From positions 1 through 64,000 of the forward strand of contig JAJPKA010000002.1 in assembly GCA_021323945.1 (NCBI GenBank): 64,000 nt of DNA, given 5' to 3'. Source of the stretch: Pseudomonadota bacterium. GTDB taxonomy: Bacteria; Desulfobacterota; Binatia; Binatales; Binataceae. Under the pieces are notes generated by a model, which saw only the letters and a list, made by a program, of their open reading frames with translations, had not been told where the DNA came from and did no database searches. Below, piece after piece: positions 31,457-40,708 of this stretch. Positions within the stretch are counted from its first letter, which is position 1. Each line of letters starts with the position of its first letter. A program made the position numbers and the translations under genes.

Positions 31457-32824
31457 CTATCGCAGAATCTGCATCAGACCTGACGGACTACCATATTTGA
31501 CTCCGTCGAAGTATTCCTTGGGTGCTTGAAAATTAAGCAGTGCGCCTTGCTTTTGCGGGTTACCGTACGACGACCATATGGTTTCATGGGTATTCTGAAG
31601 GTCCATCGCCATTGATTCGGCGATATCCCTCCATTGATAACCCCCTCCAGGCGTCTTCTCGATCTGATTCAGGTAGGCGATCGCTTTCCACAACTTGTTG
31701 TTGGAATCAAACAGATCAACCCAGTTTGCCGACCAAAACTCGCGATCCGCATAGAGGATCCGGTGAGCATAGCAATAGCCCGAAGCTTCGCTGGGGATGC
31801 GCGTAACGTCGTCAATCGCGGTATCACGCAACTCCCATTGACCCCATGATGGTTTGGGAAAACCCAGGGGCATGTCGTATTCGTTAGGGAACGCCCCGCC
31901 TTTGCTACCGTCGAAGTCGGTCAGGTTGAGTATCTTGCGGTCGCCGAGAAATCTGCCAGTGTAAATTGACGTACTGCCGTTGAAGCCATTCAGTTTGGCA
32001 TCATCGTTGGTCCAGTCGAAACCAAACACCGGAGAACAGCGTGCCGTAGTTGACAGCCGCAGCGAGCGACGCAAGGCTGGCACGAACACATAGGTATCCG
32101 GAAAAGGATTGCGCTCCTGATCCACGAAGAACAGAGAAAGCGACGCGGTATACCGCGCCTGTTCAGGGGTTTCCTGCATTAACCATTCTGTGTACCAGGT
32201 CCCCGGCGCGTAATGCTCTTGGCGGGGAAAACCGGCGTCGGTGATGAAATCGCTCCACCGATAGACAACGTCCAGCGCAGACGGGGCGATATTGCCGTAC
32301 CTGTCTACTGCCCAAACGGTGCCGTAGCTCGTTGGTGTTTTCACGTACATTGCCGGTACGTACGCCCAAAACACATTTGCCAGTATCTTCCAACCTTTAT
32401 GTGGTTCCTGAGGATTCGGAAAAGGCGTTCCGCCCTGATAATTCTTTATGACGTAATGGCCATTGGGTAAGACCTCGACGTCTGTCTGCGTACCATATTT
32501 CTCAGTTGCCTCAACCCAGGTCTTGGGCAGGTTGCCTCCCTCATGTGCAGGGCCGACGTCAAGCTCAACATCAGAAGGCATTTTCCAACCATAAATGCCC
32601 TCGAACAGCTTTATCATGCCAAGAGGCATGAAGGCCTTATACTGCTGCCAGTTGGCCATCGTGATCTTGGTCCCCACCGGAATGTCACCCTGCTTGGCGG
32701 TATCTTTCAACCACTGGTCCATTTCGCTGAAGTCCGTTCCCGCCCCCTGTGCCCATCCCAGTGACGGCAGCAGAATCAAGGCGAAAAGCGCAAACACAAC
32801 CCCGAACCATTTCCTAAAAACCAT
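31457..32824 (-). CDS. DUF1329 family exported protein
   Basis: 455 residues. Signal peptide (MVFRKWFGVVFALFALILLPSLGWAQ) then DUF1329 landmarks: TDFSEMDQWLK, PFPNPQEPHKGWK, YVFVPALRRSLRLSTTARCSP and LGFPKPSWGQWELR. DUF1329 proteins are periplasmic/outer-membrane associated, LolA-like in fold and often coupled to hydrophobic-compound export or uptake. It is a paralogue of the next gene, and both have their own terminator. Confidence 0.9.
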   Translation of the reverse strand: MVFRKWFGVVFALFALILLPSLGWAQGAGTDFSEMDQWLKDTAKQGDIPVGTKITMANWQQYKAFMPLGMIKLFEGIYGWKMPSDVELDVGPAHEGGNLPKTWVEATEKYGTQTDVEVLPNGHYVIKNYQGGTPFPNPQEPHKGWKILANVFWAYVPAMYVKTPTSYGTVWAVDRYGNIAPSALDVVYRWSDFITDAGFPRQEHYAPGTWYTEWLMQETPEQARYTASLSLFFVDQERNPFPDTYVFVPALRRSLRLSTTARCSPVFGFDWTNDDAKLNGFNGSTSIYTGRFLGDRKILNLTDFDGSKGGAFPNEYDMPLGFPKPSWGQWELRDTAIDDVTRIPSEASGYCYAHRILYADREFWSANWVDLFDSNNKLWKAIAYLNQIEKTPGGGYQWRDIAESMAMDLQNTHETIWSSYGNPQKQGALLNFQAPKEYFDGVKYGSPSGLMQILR

Positions 32825-33153
32825 ACCAAACGCATCCTTTCTGACTTGCGCCCGCTAAACACGGTGCGGCTAGAGAGTTGAACATGCCTGGCGGCAATCT
32901 CCTCCTCGATTGCCGCCCGCGCGGTAAACGCTAAGATTGCGTCACCCCGCAGTTTTGCCGCACTGGATCTTCCACCTAGTGCAACCGGACGCCACGTCGA
33001 ATCTTCCACAATCCCAACAATTTGAACAGAGATATTAGGCCGCGCACCGCCATGGCTTCCTTTCCGCCGAGGCGTAGGAGCAAACCGGTCTTTTACGCAA
33101 CGAAGACGCGAGTTCGAAATTGAGACATTTAAAACAAGGTTGCATTCAATCAA
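32825..33153. other. Intergenic region between the two DUF1329 genes
   Basis: About 330 bases. I see no credible gene; a minus-strand frame of 135 residues has no recognisable family and runs into the downstream coding region. It holds the leader of the first DUF1329 gene, with AAAGGA eight bases before its ATG. No strong promoter was identified by eye. Confidence 0.5.
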
Positions 33154-33191
33154 AAAATGGGATGCGGTCGACTGCGATCGCATCCCATTTT
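33154..33191 (-). terminator. Rho-independent terminator after second DUF1329 gene
   Basis: A perfect 13-bp stem (AAAATGGGATGCG / CGCATCCCATTTT) with a 12-base loop, and a T6 run on the minus-strand side. It lies 25 bases past the stop of the 33,217 gene. Confidence 0.92.
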
Positions 33192-33216
33192 GGTTACGCA
33201 GATCAGCTCCGAGACG

Positions 33217-34566
33217 CTATTTCATTATCTGCATCAAGCCCGCCGGCGTTCCATATTTAATGCCATTGAAAAACTCTTTCGGCACATTGTTGTCCAGGTA
33301 GGGCTTACGCTTCCACGGATTGCCAAAGCCTGACCATACGGTTTCGTGTGAATTCTGGAAGTCCATGGCCATCGATGCGACCCCATCCCACGTCCAGCCG
33401 AGCCCGGGCACATTGCCGATATCATTATAGTAGGCAATCGATTTCCAGAGCTTGTTGTTGGTATCGTACATGTCCGCCCAGTCACCGTTCCACAGTTCCT
33501 TTTCTGCGTACATCACGCGATGACGATAACAGTAGCCGGCTGACTCACTGGGAATCCGATGAACATCTACGACCGCCATTGGGCGCAGTTCCCACTTGCC
33601 CCAGGAGGGCTTTGGGAAGCCCAGGGGCATTAGGTAGCCATCAGGGAAAATCGCACCATCCTGGTTGAAGACAGCCAAGGTCAGGATCTTGCGATCGGCA
33701 AGAAAGTCCCCGGTAAAAATCGAAGTCGTCCCGTTGAAGCCATTGGTCTTGCCGTCATCGTAAGTCCAATCAAATCCCAGGTACGGTGAACAGCGCGCCG
33801 TGGTTGAGAGTCTGAGTGAACGCCGTAAAGCCGGGACGAACACGTAGAGGTCGGGATACGGGTGAGCTTCTTGATCCTGGTAAAACAGATTCAGAGCCGT
33901 CGTATAGCGCGCCTGCTCGGGCGTTTCCTGCATCACCCATTCGGTATACCACGTTCCCGGCATATAGTTTGGGATATTTTGAAAGCCAGGGTCCGTAGTC
34001 CATGCACTCCAGCGATAGACCACGTCAAGGCTGGATGGAGCGATGTTTCCATATCGGTCCACTGCCCAAACGGTACCGTAATTTTCAGGAGTGTTTACGT
34101 AGATGGCCGGTACATAGGCAAAGTAAATGTTCGCCAGCACCTTCCATCCTTTGTAAGGCTCCTGCGGATTCGGAAACGGTATTCCGCCATGGTAATTCAG
34201 CAGTTGAAAATGGCCGTTCGGCAGAACCTTCACCTGAACCTGGGAACTGTATTTCTCCGTAAAGTCCTGCAGGCTCTTTAGTCGACTGCCAAGATGGGTC
34301 GGTCCAACCTCAATGTCGACGTCCGGGGGCATCTTCCAAAAATACTGTCCCTGAAAAAGTTTGACCATTCCCAGTGGCATGTATTGCTGGTACTGTTGCC
34401 AGTTTTGCATTGTAATGTGAGTGCCGATGGGAATGTCGGTCTGGTGGGCACTGTTCTTGAGCCACTGATCCATTTCACTGTAGTCAGTGGTCGCCTGTGT
34501 CCATCCGAGCGAGGGCAGAAGCAGAATCACCGCTCCTGCTGCCAGTACGCGAGCCAGGTTTCTCAT
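33217..34566 (-). CDS. DUF1329 family exported protein, paralogue
   Basis: 449 residues from ATG 34566 with GGAGGG upstream. Signal peptide (MRNLARVLAAGAVILLLPSLGWTQ) and the same DUF1329 landmarks as the neighbouring paralogue: TDYSEMDQWLK, PFPNPQEPYKGWK, VFVPALRRSLRLSTTARCSP, LGFPKPSWGKWELR. Side-by-side reading shows more than half of positions identical. Envelope-associated; substrate unknown. Confidence 0.9.
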   Translation of the reverse strand: MRNLARVLAAGAVILLLPSLGWTQATTDYSEMDQWLKNSAHQTDIPIGTHITMQNWQQYQQYMPLGMVKLFQGQYFWKMPPDVDIEVGPTHLGSRLKSLQDFTEKYSSQVQVKVLPNGHFQLLNYHGGIPFPNPQEPYKGWKVLANIYFAYVPAIYVNTPENYGTVWAVDRYGNIAPSSLDVVYRWSAWTTDPGFQNIPNYMPGTWYTEWVMQETPEQARYTTALNLFYQDQEAHPYPDLYVFVPALRRSLRLSTTARCSPYLGFDWTYDDGKTNGFNGTTSIFTGDFLADRKILTLAVFNQDGAIFPDGYLMPLGFPKPSWGKWELRPMAVVDVHRIPSESAGYCYRHRVMYAEKELWNGDWADMYDTNNKLWKSIAYYNDIGNVPGLGWTWDGVASMAMDFQNSHETVWSGFGNPWKRKPYLDNNVPKEFFNGIKYGTPAGLMQIMK

Positions 34567-34732
34567 AACCCTACCCTCCGTCGTTTGCACCCCGCGCGCT
34601 GCGGGGTGGTTACTGGCTAATCATTCGCTAAACGCAAGCTGAACAAAGACTAACCGACTGTGGGTCTACCCGGGTCGTGCTGTCAAGCCACAAAATGAAG
34701 TTTGGTGTGAGCGCTCGCTTGCTCGGTCCCTT

Positions 34733-35791
34733 CTAATAACCGCGGTCCCAGTTGACTATGTTTTCGAGCGGTCGGCCGTCCAAGTAGGCGCGAAGGTTGC
34801 GGCAAAAAAGCTCTATTCCACGGTGTTGGTTAACATCAGTGGCTGCCGAAACATGTGGCGTGATGATAACGCGGTCGTAGTTCCACAACCGTGCATCCGG
34901 CGCACGTTCAAATTCGCCTACGTAGACATCGAGCGCCACGCCCCTCAACTTTCCGGCATCAAGAGCCGCAATTAGCGCGTCCTCGTCGATAATTTCGCCG
35001 CGTGCGACATTCACCAGGATCGCGTCCTGCTTCATGGCCGCGATCATTTCGCGGCCGATTAGCTTGGTGGTTTCGGTTGTCCATTGGCAGCAAACCGCGA
35101 CGAAATCGCTTTGTCTCAAGTAGTCTTCGAGCGATGCCGGTCCACCCAATTCCACAAATCCTTCTGGACGATCATGCGTGTCGGTGCTCGAACGCCTGGT
35201 TCCAATCACGCGCATTCCCAGGCGCGCGCACAACCGGGCTACTTCGCGGCCGATTCCGCCCGCGCCCACCACACAAGCAGTCTTGCCTTGAATTACCGCG
35301 GGACGATACGCCTTGTGATGAAACTGACGCTGTTGCTGATCGGCAAAGGCGCGGTGTAAACCACGGGCGAAGAACAAAAAGCTGGCTAATACATACTCCG
35401 CCATAGCTCGGGTGTTGCCATACCCGCGCGACGTCGTCACCAGCACATCGCTCCTCCACAAATCACCCCGCAGCAAATTACTTGCACCCGCAGGCAGTTG
35501 ATGAAACCAGCGTAGACGTGGAGCCCGCGCTCGCAGGTCCAGGGGAAAGGGCCAGCCACCGAGGATGACCTCAGCGCTCGCTAGAATTCTATCGAGTTCC
35601 TGGCGGGGACGTGTTGCAAAGGTTCTCCCCGAAAGGTAGCGATCGACTGACCAGCGAGGCCACGTTTGGGCGATCTCGGCGTCAAACCAGCCGCCCGCAT
35701 TTACAAGCCTGATCCGCGCATCAACGCTGGCAATTCGTCGTAGTGATTCAGCATCAACTGGTACAATTACCAGTACCTCGACCTGTTCCAT
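34733..35791 (-). CDS. D-2-hydroxyacid dehydrogenase
   Basis: 352 residues from ATG 35791. NAD-binding VVGAGGIGREVARLCARLGMRVIGTRR, catalytic region VNVARGEIIDEDALIAAL, DVYVGE and ITPHVSAATDVN (His) match the D-isomer-specific family. Converts a D-2-hydroxy acid to a 2-keto acid or the reverse. Expressed alone on the minus strand between the DUF1329 genes and tenA. Confidence 0.92.
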   Translation of the reverse strand: MEQVEVLVIVPVDAESLRRIASVDARIRLVNAGGWFDAEIAQTWPRWSVDRYLSGRTFATRPRQELDRILASAEVILGGWPFPLDLRARAPRLRWFHQLPAGASNLLRGDLWRSDVLVTTSRGYGNTRAMAEYVLASFLFFARGLHRAFADQQQRQFHHKAYRPAVIQGKTACVVGAGGIGREVARLCARLGMRVIGTRRSSTDTHDRPEGFVELGGPASLEDYLRQSDFVAVCCQWTTETTKLIGREMIAAMKQDAILVNVARGEIIDEDALIAALDAGKLRGVALDVYVGEFERAPDARLWNYDRVIITPHVSAATDVNQHRGIELFCRNLRAYLDGRPLENIVNWDRGY

Positions 35792-36144
35792 TGGCGTGCT
35801 CTTGCAAAGTCTCCACAACAGTAAAGCTTGTTTACCGACCCTCTCTTGGAGAAAGTGTGCAGCGCAAGGATATATTCAGTTGTCGGCTACTGCTTTTAGT
35901 CCCGCAATCGTGAAGTCGACAACTGCTAAGGGCTCTTTACCTGGCCTTGCGAGCAGGGACACAGACGGCTGCAACTGATGGCAGGTTCCTAAGGCATCGC
36001 CCAATTCCAGTCGAAACCGAAACCGCAAGGAACTTGGCGCCCAGGCCAAGACCTGTGGCAACGGTTGCGTGATGCAGTTGCTCGAACCATTCATTCGCTA
36101 ACTCCGCTTTGCCGTGGTGGCATGGGCACGTTTAGAATGAGCCT
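35792..36144. other. Intergenic region before tenA
   Basis: About 350 bases. No TPP riboswitch motif was found despite the downstream tenA. A minus-strand frame (35,876-36,094) ends ...LARPGKEPLAVVDFTIAGLKAVADN-like, in short pieces reminiscent of alanine-racemase-type C-terminal domains, but no complete gene is present. Otherwise nothing was recognised. Confidence 0.45.
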
Positions 36145-36807
36145 ATGAGTTTCACAGCGATCTTGTGGCAATCAATTGAACCGATTTATAGCGCAATCCT
36201 GCGGCATCCGTTTATCCAGGGTCTAGCCGATGGCTCGTTGGATCGGGAGTGCTTTAAATTTTACGTGCTTCAGGATTCGATTTATTTGCGCGAGTTCGGA
36301 CGGGCCCTTGCAGTCACGGCCGCTCGCGCCCCGCAGGATGACTGGATCGTGATGTTCGCGGAGCATGCCGCTAACGCGGTCAAGGTCGAGCGTGCACTGC
36401 ATGAGGGCTTTTTTCGGCAATGGGGACTCAGCTCGGCCGATGTCGCTGCGACGCCGGTTGCTCCAAGCAATCTCGCCTACACCAGTTATTTACTGGCTAT
36501 CGCCTATGGCGCCCCCTTCCACGAGGCGATTGCCGCATTGTTGCCCTGCTATTGGATTTATTGGGAAGTTGGTAAGGCGCTGGAAAAGATGGGTTCGCCT
36601 GAGCCGTTATTTCAGCGGTGGATCGAGACCTACGCCTCTGCCGAATTTGCTATCGTCGTACAGGACGTGCTGCGGGCCACTGACGCTACGGCCGACGCTG
36701 CCTCGGACGACGAGCGCCAGGTGATGAGCCGTCATTTCCTTACAACGAGCCGCTATGAGTGGATGTTCTGGGACATGGCATATCGGCGCGAGACCTGGCC
36801 CGTCTGA
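36145..36807 (+). CDS. tenA: TenA family aminopyrimidine aminohydrolase
   Basis: 220 residues. HPFIQGLADGSLDRECFKFYVLQD start, LLPCYWIYWEVG with Cys135 at the TenA nucleophile position, and a C-terminal SRYEWMFWDMAYR helix with the conserved Glu. TenA hydrolyses degraded pyrimidines of thiamine (or thiamine itself) for salvage. No other thiamine gene and no TPP riboswitch are nearby. Confidence 0.88.
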   Translation: MSFTAILWQSIEPIYSAILRHPFIQGLADGSLDRECFKFYVLQDSIYLREFGRALAVTAARAPQDDWIVMFAEHAANAVKVERALHEGFFRQWGLSSADVAATPVAPSNLAYTSYLLAIAYGAPFHEAIAALLPCYWIYWEVGKALEKMGSPEPLFQRWIETYASAEFAIVVQDVLRATDATADAASDDERQVMSRHFLTTSRYEWMFWDMAYRRETWPV

Positions 36808-36832
36808 AATGAACTAGCAGCAACCGCAAAGC

Positions 36833-37927
36833 TCACCTGATGACCGCCGGATCCAGGCGGTCGCGCAGATAATCACCAATAAAATTGAATGACATTACCG
36901 CCAGTGCGATGAAGATCCCTGGGATCAGTACCCATGGGTAATGCAAGACATTCTGCGGGTCCATCGCCTGCGACAAGAGGTTACCCCAGCTCGCAGCCGG
37001 CTCCTGAATCCCGAGCCCGAGCAAGGAAAGTGAACTTTCTCCGATGATGTAGCCTGGAATGGCCAATGAGGCATTCACCGCAGCAAAGCCCAGCACCGAC
37101 GGAACTATATGCCGTCGTAGCTGACGGATTCGTGACGCACCAAGAGCGCGTCCCGCCTCGACGAATGGTGTCGTTCGGACTGCCGCAGCCATCCCACGAA
37201 TCACACGCGCAAAGCCAGCCCAACTGATAAAAGCCATTATCGCGACTATCAGAAAAAAAGTGACTGTCGTGCTTAAACCCGACGGAATCACGGCGGCTAG
37301 TGCCAGCAAAAAATAGAACTGCGGCAACGACATCTCGATCTCGCACCAGCGCATGATCAGGTTATCAACCGTGCCGCCAACGTACCCCGAGAACGTCCCC
37401 ACTGCCAGGCCTAATGAAAAGCTGATAAGAACGCCCACCACTCCAATGAACATGCTGACGCGCGCACCGTAAACAATCCGCGAAAAGAGGTCGCGCCCCA
37501 ACCCTTCGCTGCCAAACATGAACCACGGCAGGTCAGGCGATTCGGTAGTGAAGAGATGACCCCGATAGAAGAACCGGATGTAGGTCTTGCGGCTGTGGTC
37601 CTCGACAAAGGTACGCGCCAACGGATTCACCATCTTCATCGGATATGCGAAAAGCCACCCGTGCTGGCGCTCTGACCCTGAGGTCCAATGCAAGGCCATT
37701 GGTGGACAATCGGGCTGGTCGCGATACTGCCGAACTGGATCGTACGGAGCTATCCAGGGTGAGGCTACGGCAAACGCATAGAAAACAAGCAGGCAGAGAC
37801 TTGAACCGCGCACGATCCAGGGCAAAGTTCTCCACTCCGCCACAGCCGTTCTGCCTATCCTGGACCGCTCTCGCGCAGGCGAGTCAGCCAAAAAGACAGC
37901 TGGGGAAGGAGGCGGTGAGGCGCTCAC
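36833..37927 (-). CDS. Peptide-type ABC transporter permease (OppC/DppC-like)
   Basis: 364 residues. N-terminal membrane span (WIVRGSSLCLLVFYAFAV), a periplasmic insert of about 80 residues ending FGSEGLGRDLFSRIVYGARVSM, then five spans and the EAA-loop motif GRALGASRIRQLRRHIVPS. It overlaps the DppB-like gene by four bases. Partner permease and binding protein genes lie upstream; no ATPase genes are in the vicinity. Confidence 0.92.
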   Translation of the reverse strand: MSASPPPSPAVFLADSPARERSRIGRTAVAEWRTLPWIVRGSSLCLLVFYAFAVASPWIAPYDPVRQYRDQPDCPPMALHWTSGSERQHGWLFAYPMKMVNPLARTFVEDHSRKTYIRFFYRGHLFTTESPDLPWFMFGSEGLGRDLFSRIVYGARVSMFIGVVGVLISFSLGLAVGTFSGYVGGTVDNLIMRWCEIEMSLPQFYFLLALAAVIPSGLSTTVTFFLIVAIMAFISWAGFARVIRGMAAAVRTTPFVEAGRALGASRIRQLRRHIVPSVLGFAAVNASLAIPGYIIGESSLSLLGLGIQEPAASWGNLLSQAMDPQNVLHYPWVLIPGIFIALAVMSFNFIGDYLRDRLDPAVIR

Positions 37928-38910
37928 TGCGACGCCAGGCTGCCAAAATCGACGCGCGGATCAACGGCCACCAGCGCGAGGTCAGCGAGCAGATTCCCAA
38001 CTAGCAGCAGTACCGTTCCCATCAGCACCGAACCCATTACAAGCGGCACGTCGAGCGACTGCACAGCATTGAGTAGCAGCAACCCCAGACCTTGCAAGTT
38101 CATCACCGCTTCAATCAAGGCCGCGCCGGATAGCAAATCTGCGAGCGCGTATCCAGCCATCGTAACAAATGGATTCAGTGCATTGCGCAGAACATGCTTG
38201 CCAATGACAAGCGACTCAGGCAGGCCTTTTGCCCTTGCCGTGCGGACGAAATCCGCCCGCTTTATTTCCAGGATTTGTGAGCGCATCAGGCGCATCAGCG
38301 ATGCCATCCCTGCCACACCAAGAACCAACACCGGTAGGATTAGATGGTCGACGCGGTCCGCAAGCTTACTCCACGGCCCGAGGTTCGCATAATCTGGAGA
38401 GAACGTACCCCCTACCGGAAGCCACGGCTTGTTGACCCAGACCGCGAAGTCCAAAGCCAGGAATGCCAGGAAAAATGCCGGTATCGACATGCCGAGGAAG
38501 GCCATGGATGACAAGACACGGTCCAGAATGGAATTTTGCTTCACCGCAACAACAACTCCCAAAGGGATAGCCAATAGCCACGTGAAGACCATGCTGGATA
38601 CCGAGAGAATCAACGTGTTCAGTGCCCGCGATTCGATAAGTGTAATCACCCCGACTCGATACTGGAGCGAAACGCCAAGATTGAGATGGATCGCCTGCCA
38701 TAACCAGTTCAAATATCGTCTCAGCAGCGGCTCATTCAGCCCGAATTCGGCTTGCATCTGTCGGATAACCTGGGGCGAAATCTGGGGATTCATCGCTAGC
38801 CCGGTAAGAAAGTTGCCAGGCACCAGCGACATTGCCGAGAAGGAAATAAACGTTATCCCAATGATTAGAGGGATCATCAACAGTAGCCGTCGGCATAGAA
38901 AGCGGACCAT
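37924..38910 (-). CDS. Peptide-type ABC transporter permease (OppB/DppB-like)
   Basis: 328 residues, six predicted spans. MVRFLCRRLLLMIPLIIGITFISF start, LNEPLLRRYLNWL, and the EAA loop (RTARAKGLPESLVIGKHVLRNAL) typical of DppB. Forms the inner-membrane channel with the overlapping DppC-like protein. Substrates may be peptides, nickel or sugars; none can be assigned. Confidence 0.92.
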   Translation of the reverse strand: MVRFLCRRLLLMIPLIIGITFISFSAMSLVPGNFLTGLAMNPQISPQVIRQMQAEFGLNEPLLRRYLNWLWQAIHLNLGVSLQYRVGVITLIESRALNTLILSVSSMVFTWLLAIPLGVVVAVKQNSILDRVLSSMAFLGMSIPAFFLAFLALDFAVWVNKPWLPVGGTFSPDYANLGPWSKLADRVDHLILPVLVLGVAGMASLMRLMRSQILEIKRADFVRTARAKGLPESLVIGKHVLRNALNPFVTMAGYALADLLSGAALIEAVMNLQGLGLLLLNAVQSLDVPLVMGSVLMGTVLLLVGNLLADLALVAVDPRVDFGSLASQ

Positions 38911-39004
38911 CTGCTTCCCTGAAGATAGTGCTCAATCGCGAGGCCAGTCTTAACCTTCCGCTGGCACCCAAGTCACCGTGCACGAACTAAAGGCCAGCTG
39001 GGAC

Positions 39005-40699
39005 TCAATGGCGAAACTGGATCCATTCTGGCTTGTACACGCCCCAGGTTGTTTCGTCGAAGTTCTCCAGACTATCCCGGTAAGCCACATAACCAATTTC
39101 ACGCACCGTCTCGATTATGGGTAACTGGTCGTGAAGAATCTGCTGAATTCGCCAGTAGTAGGGTGCCCGTTGATATGGGTCCATCACACGCGTTCCGGCA
39201 TCGAGTAGCCGATCAATTTCGGCTTCCCACGGGGTCGCAGGATGTGGCTCGCGCGGATTCCAAATATGCAAATTACCCGACGAGCGAAGGAAGTTGGCGG
39301 CATTGTTAGGTTCGATAGTGCCCGTAAATCCGATTAAGACGCAATCCCAGTCGAAGGTCGAATCCAGCTTCTTCACCAGGCTAATAAATTCGAGCGGTCG
39401 ATAATTCACCTTGATTCCGAGGGCCGCCAGGTCTTGCTTATATATTGCGCAAATCTGATCGGCGGTCGGATTGCCGGTCGGCGTGGTTAGCTCGAAGACT
39501 ATCGGATGGCCCTCGGGATCGCCGCGCACGCCTGGGCGCAGCAATCGATAACCAGCCTCATCGAGGATGCGTGCCGCCAGCTTCAGATCATATTCATAAT
39601 CTTTCAAGTTTGGGTTATGGAAAATTCTGTCAGCCGGTGAGATGTCAGCGATCGCCGGGACCGCCAATCCCCGATAGCAAAGATTGATAATACCCCGCTT
39701 ATCGAGCGCATGAGCTAAAGCCCGCATGAAATTGATGTCCGTGAACCACTTATACTTCGGATCCATTTTCCCGTTATGGATGTAATGGCGGGGATTACGG
39801 TTGAAGGCGAAAAATCGCGAGCCAGTGTCAACTCCGGTAGGCTGCAGCTTGATATGAAGTTCTCCTTGCTTCTGCTGCAATTCCCAGACTTCCTCGGCAC
39901 GAGGCCGATATACGTCAAGCAAACCCGATATAAAGCGCAGGTACATCGCGTTACGGTCGGTGGCGATCATCAGCACTTGGCCTTTCAAACGGGGCAGCCG
40001 GCCGCCGCGCTCGTCCCGCATCCAATAGTCGGGATTGCGCTTGAAGGCCAGTAGCTGGCCAGGCACGTAACGTTGCATCCGATAGGGACCAAGGCAGATT
40101 AGGTCATCGGGTCGAGTATCGATGCCCCAAGTTCGATTGAATTGGCCCGTCGCCAATGCTTTGCCGAGAACGTGTTCCGGCACGATCGGCACCCCAATGG
40201 CATACAAAAGTGGCGCAAACGGCCTCGGCAGCTTAACCACGACCGTGTAGTCATCGGGCGCTTCAACTTCGAGCGGCCGACCGTCAACCGTCAACGAAGA
40301 AATCATGCTGTTTGGAACACGCGGATCATAAATTGCCCGCATTGTGAAAAGGACGTCGCGCGCGGAAAACCCCACTCCGTCTGACCATCTGACGTCATGA
40401 CGAAGATGAAAAGTGATGGTCCTACCGCCGTTGCTGATGTCCCAGCTTTGAGCCAAATCCGGTTCTGGTAAGGTGGTCTTGGGATTGATCTTCACCAGCC
40501 CCTCGAACAAGTCCTCAATCGCCATGCCGGAAGAAGCGTCTGTCACCAGGATTGGATTGAAGGTTCCTGGATCACTGCCCATCCCCTGATACAACGTCTG
40601 TGCGATTGAGTGGTCGTTTTGGATTCGATTCACCCGGCAGGCAGTGAAGGCTGCCGTGGCCAGCACAACGACGCAAAGCCTCGAACGGATCTTCACCAT
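39005..40699 (-). CDS. ABC transporter family 5 substrate-binding lipoprotein
   Basis: 564 residues. Lipoprotein-like signal MVKIRSRLCVVVLATAAFTAC, then SBP_bac_5 motifs DPGTFNPILVTDASS, AQSWDISNGGRTITFHLRHDVRWSDGVGFSARDV and LGPYRMQRYVPGQLLAFKRNPDYW. It delivers peptides or similar ligands to the downstream permeases. Same strand and order (SBP, DppB, DppC) as an operon. Confidence 0.92.
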   Translation of the reverse strand: MVKIRSRLCVVVLATAAFTACRVNRIQNDHSIAQTLYQGMGSDPGTFNPILVTDASSGMAIEDLFEGLVKINPKTTLPEPDLAQSWDISNGGRTITFHLRHDVRWSDGVGFSARDVLFTMRAIYDPRVPNSMISSLTVDGRPLEVEAPDDYTVVVKLPRPFAPLLYAIGVPIVPEHVLGKALATGQFNRTWGIDTRPDDLICLGPYRMQRYVPGQLLAFKRNPDYWMRDERGGRLPRLKGQVLMIATDRNAMYLRFISGLLDVYRPRAEEVWELQQKQGELHIKLQPTGVDTGSRFFAFNRNPRHYIHNGKMDPKYKWFTDINFMRALAHALDKRGIINLCYRGLAVPAIADISPADRIFHNPNLKDYEYDLKLAARILDEAGYRLLRPGVRGDPEGHPIVFELTTPTGNPTADQICAIYKQDLAALGIKVNYRPLEFISLVKKLDSTFDWDCVLIGFTGTIEPNNAANFLRSSGNLHIWNPREPHPATPWEAEIDRLLDAGTRVMDPYQRAPYYWRIQQILHDQLPIIETVREIGYVAYRDSLENFDETTWGVYKPEWIQFRH

Positions 40700-40708
40700 C
40701 AGCCGTGT

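Noticed and set aside
35792-36144. TPP riboswitch upstream of tenA
   Set aside because: No CUGAGA/ACCUGA-type conserved core could be found.
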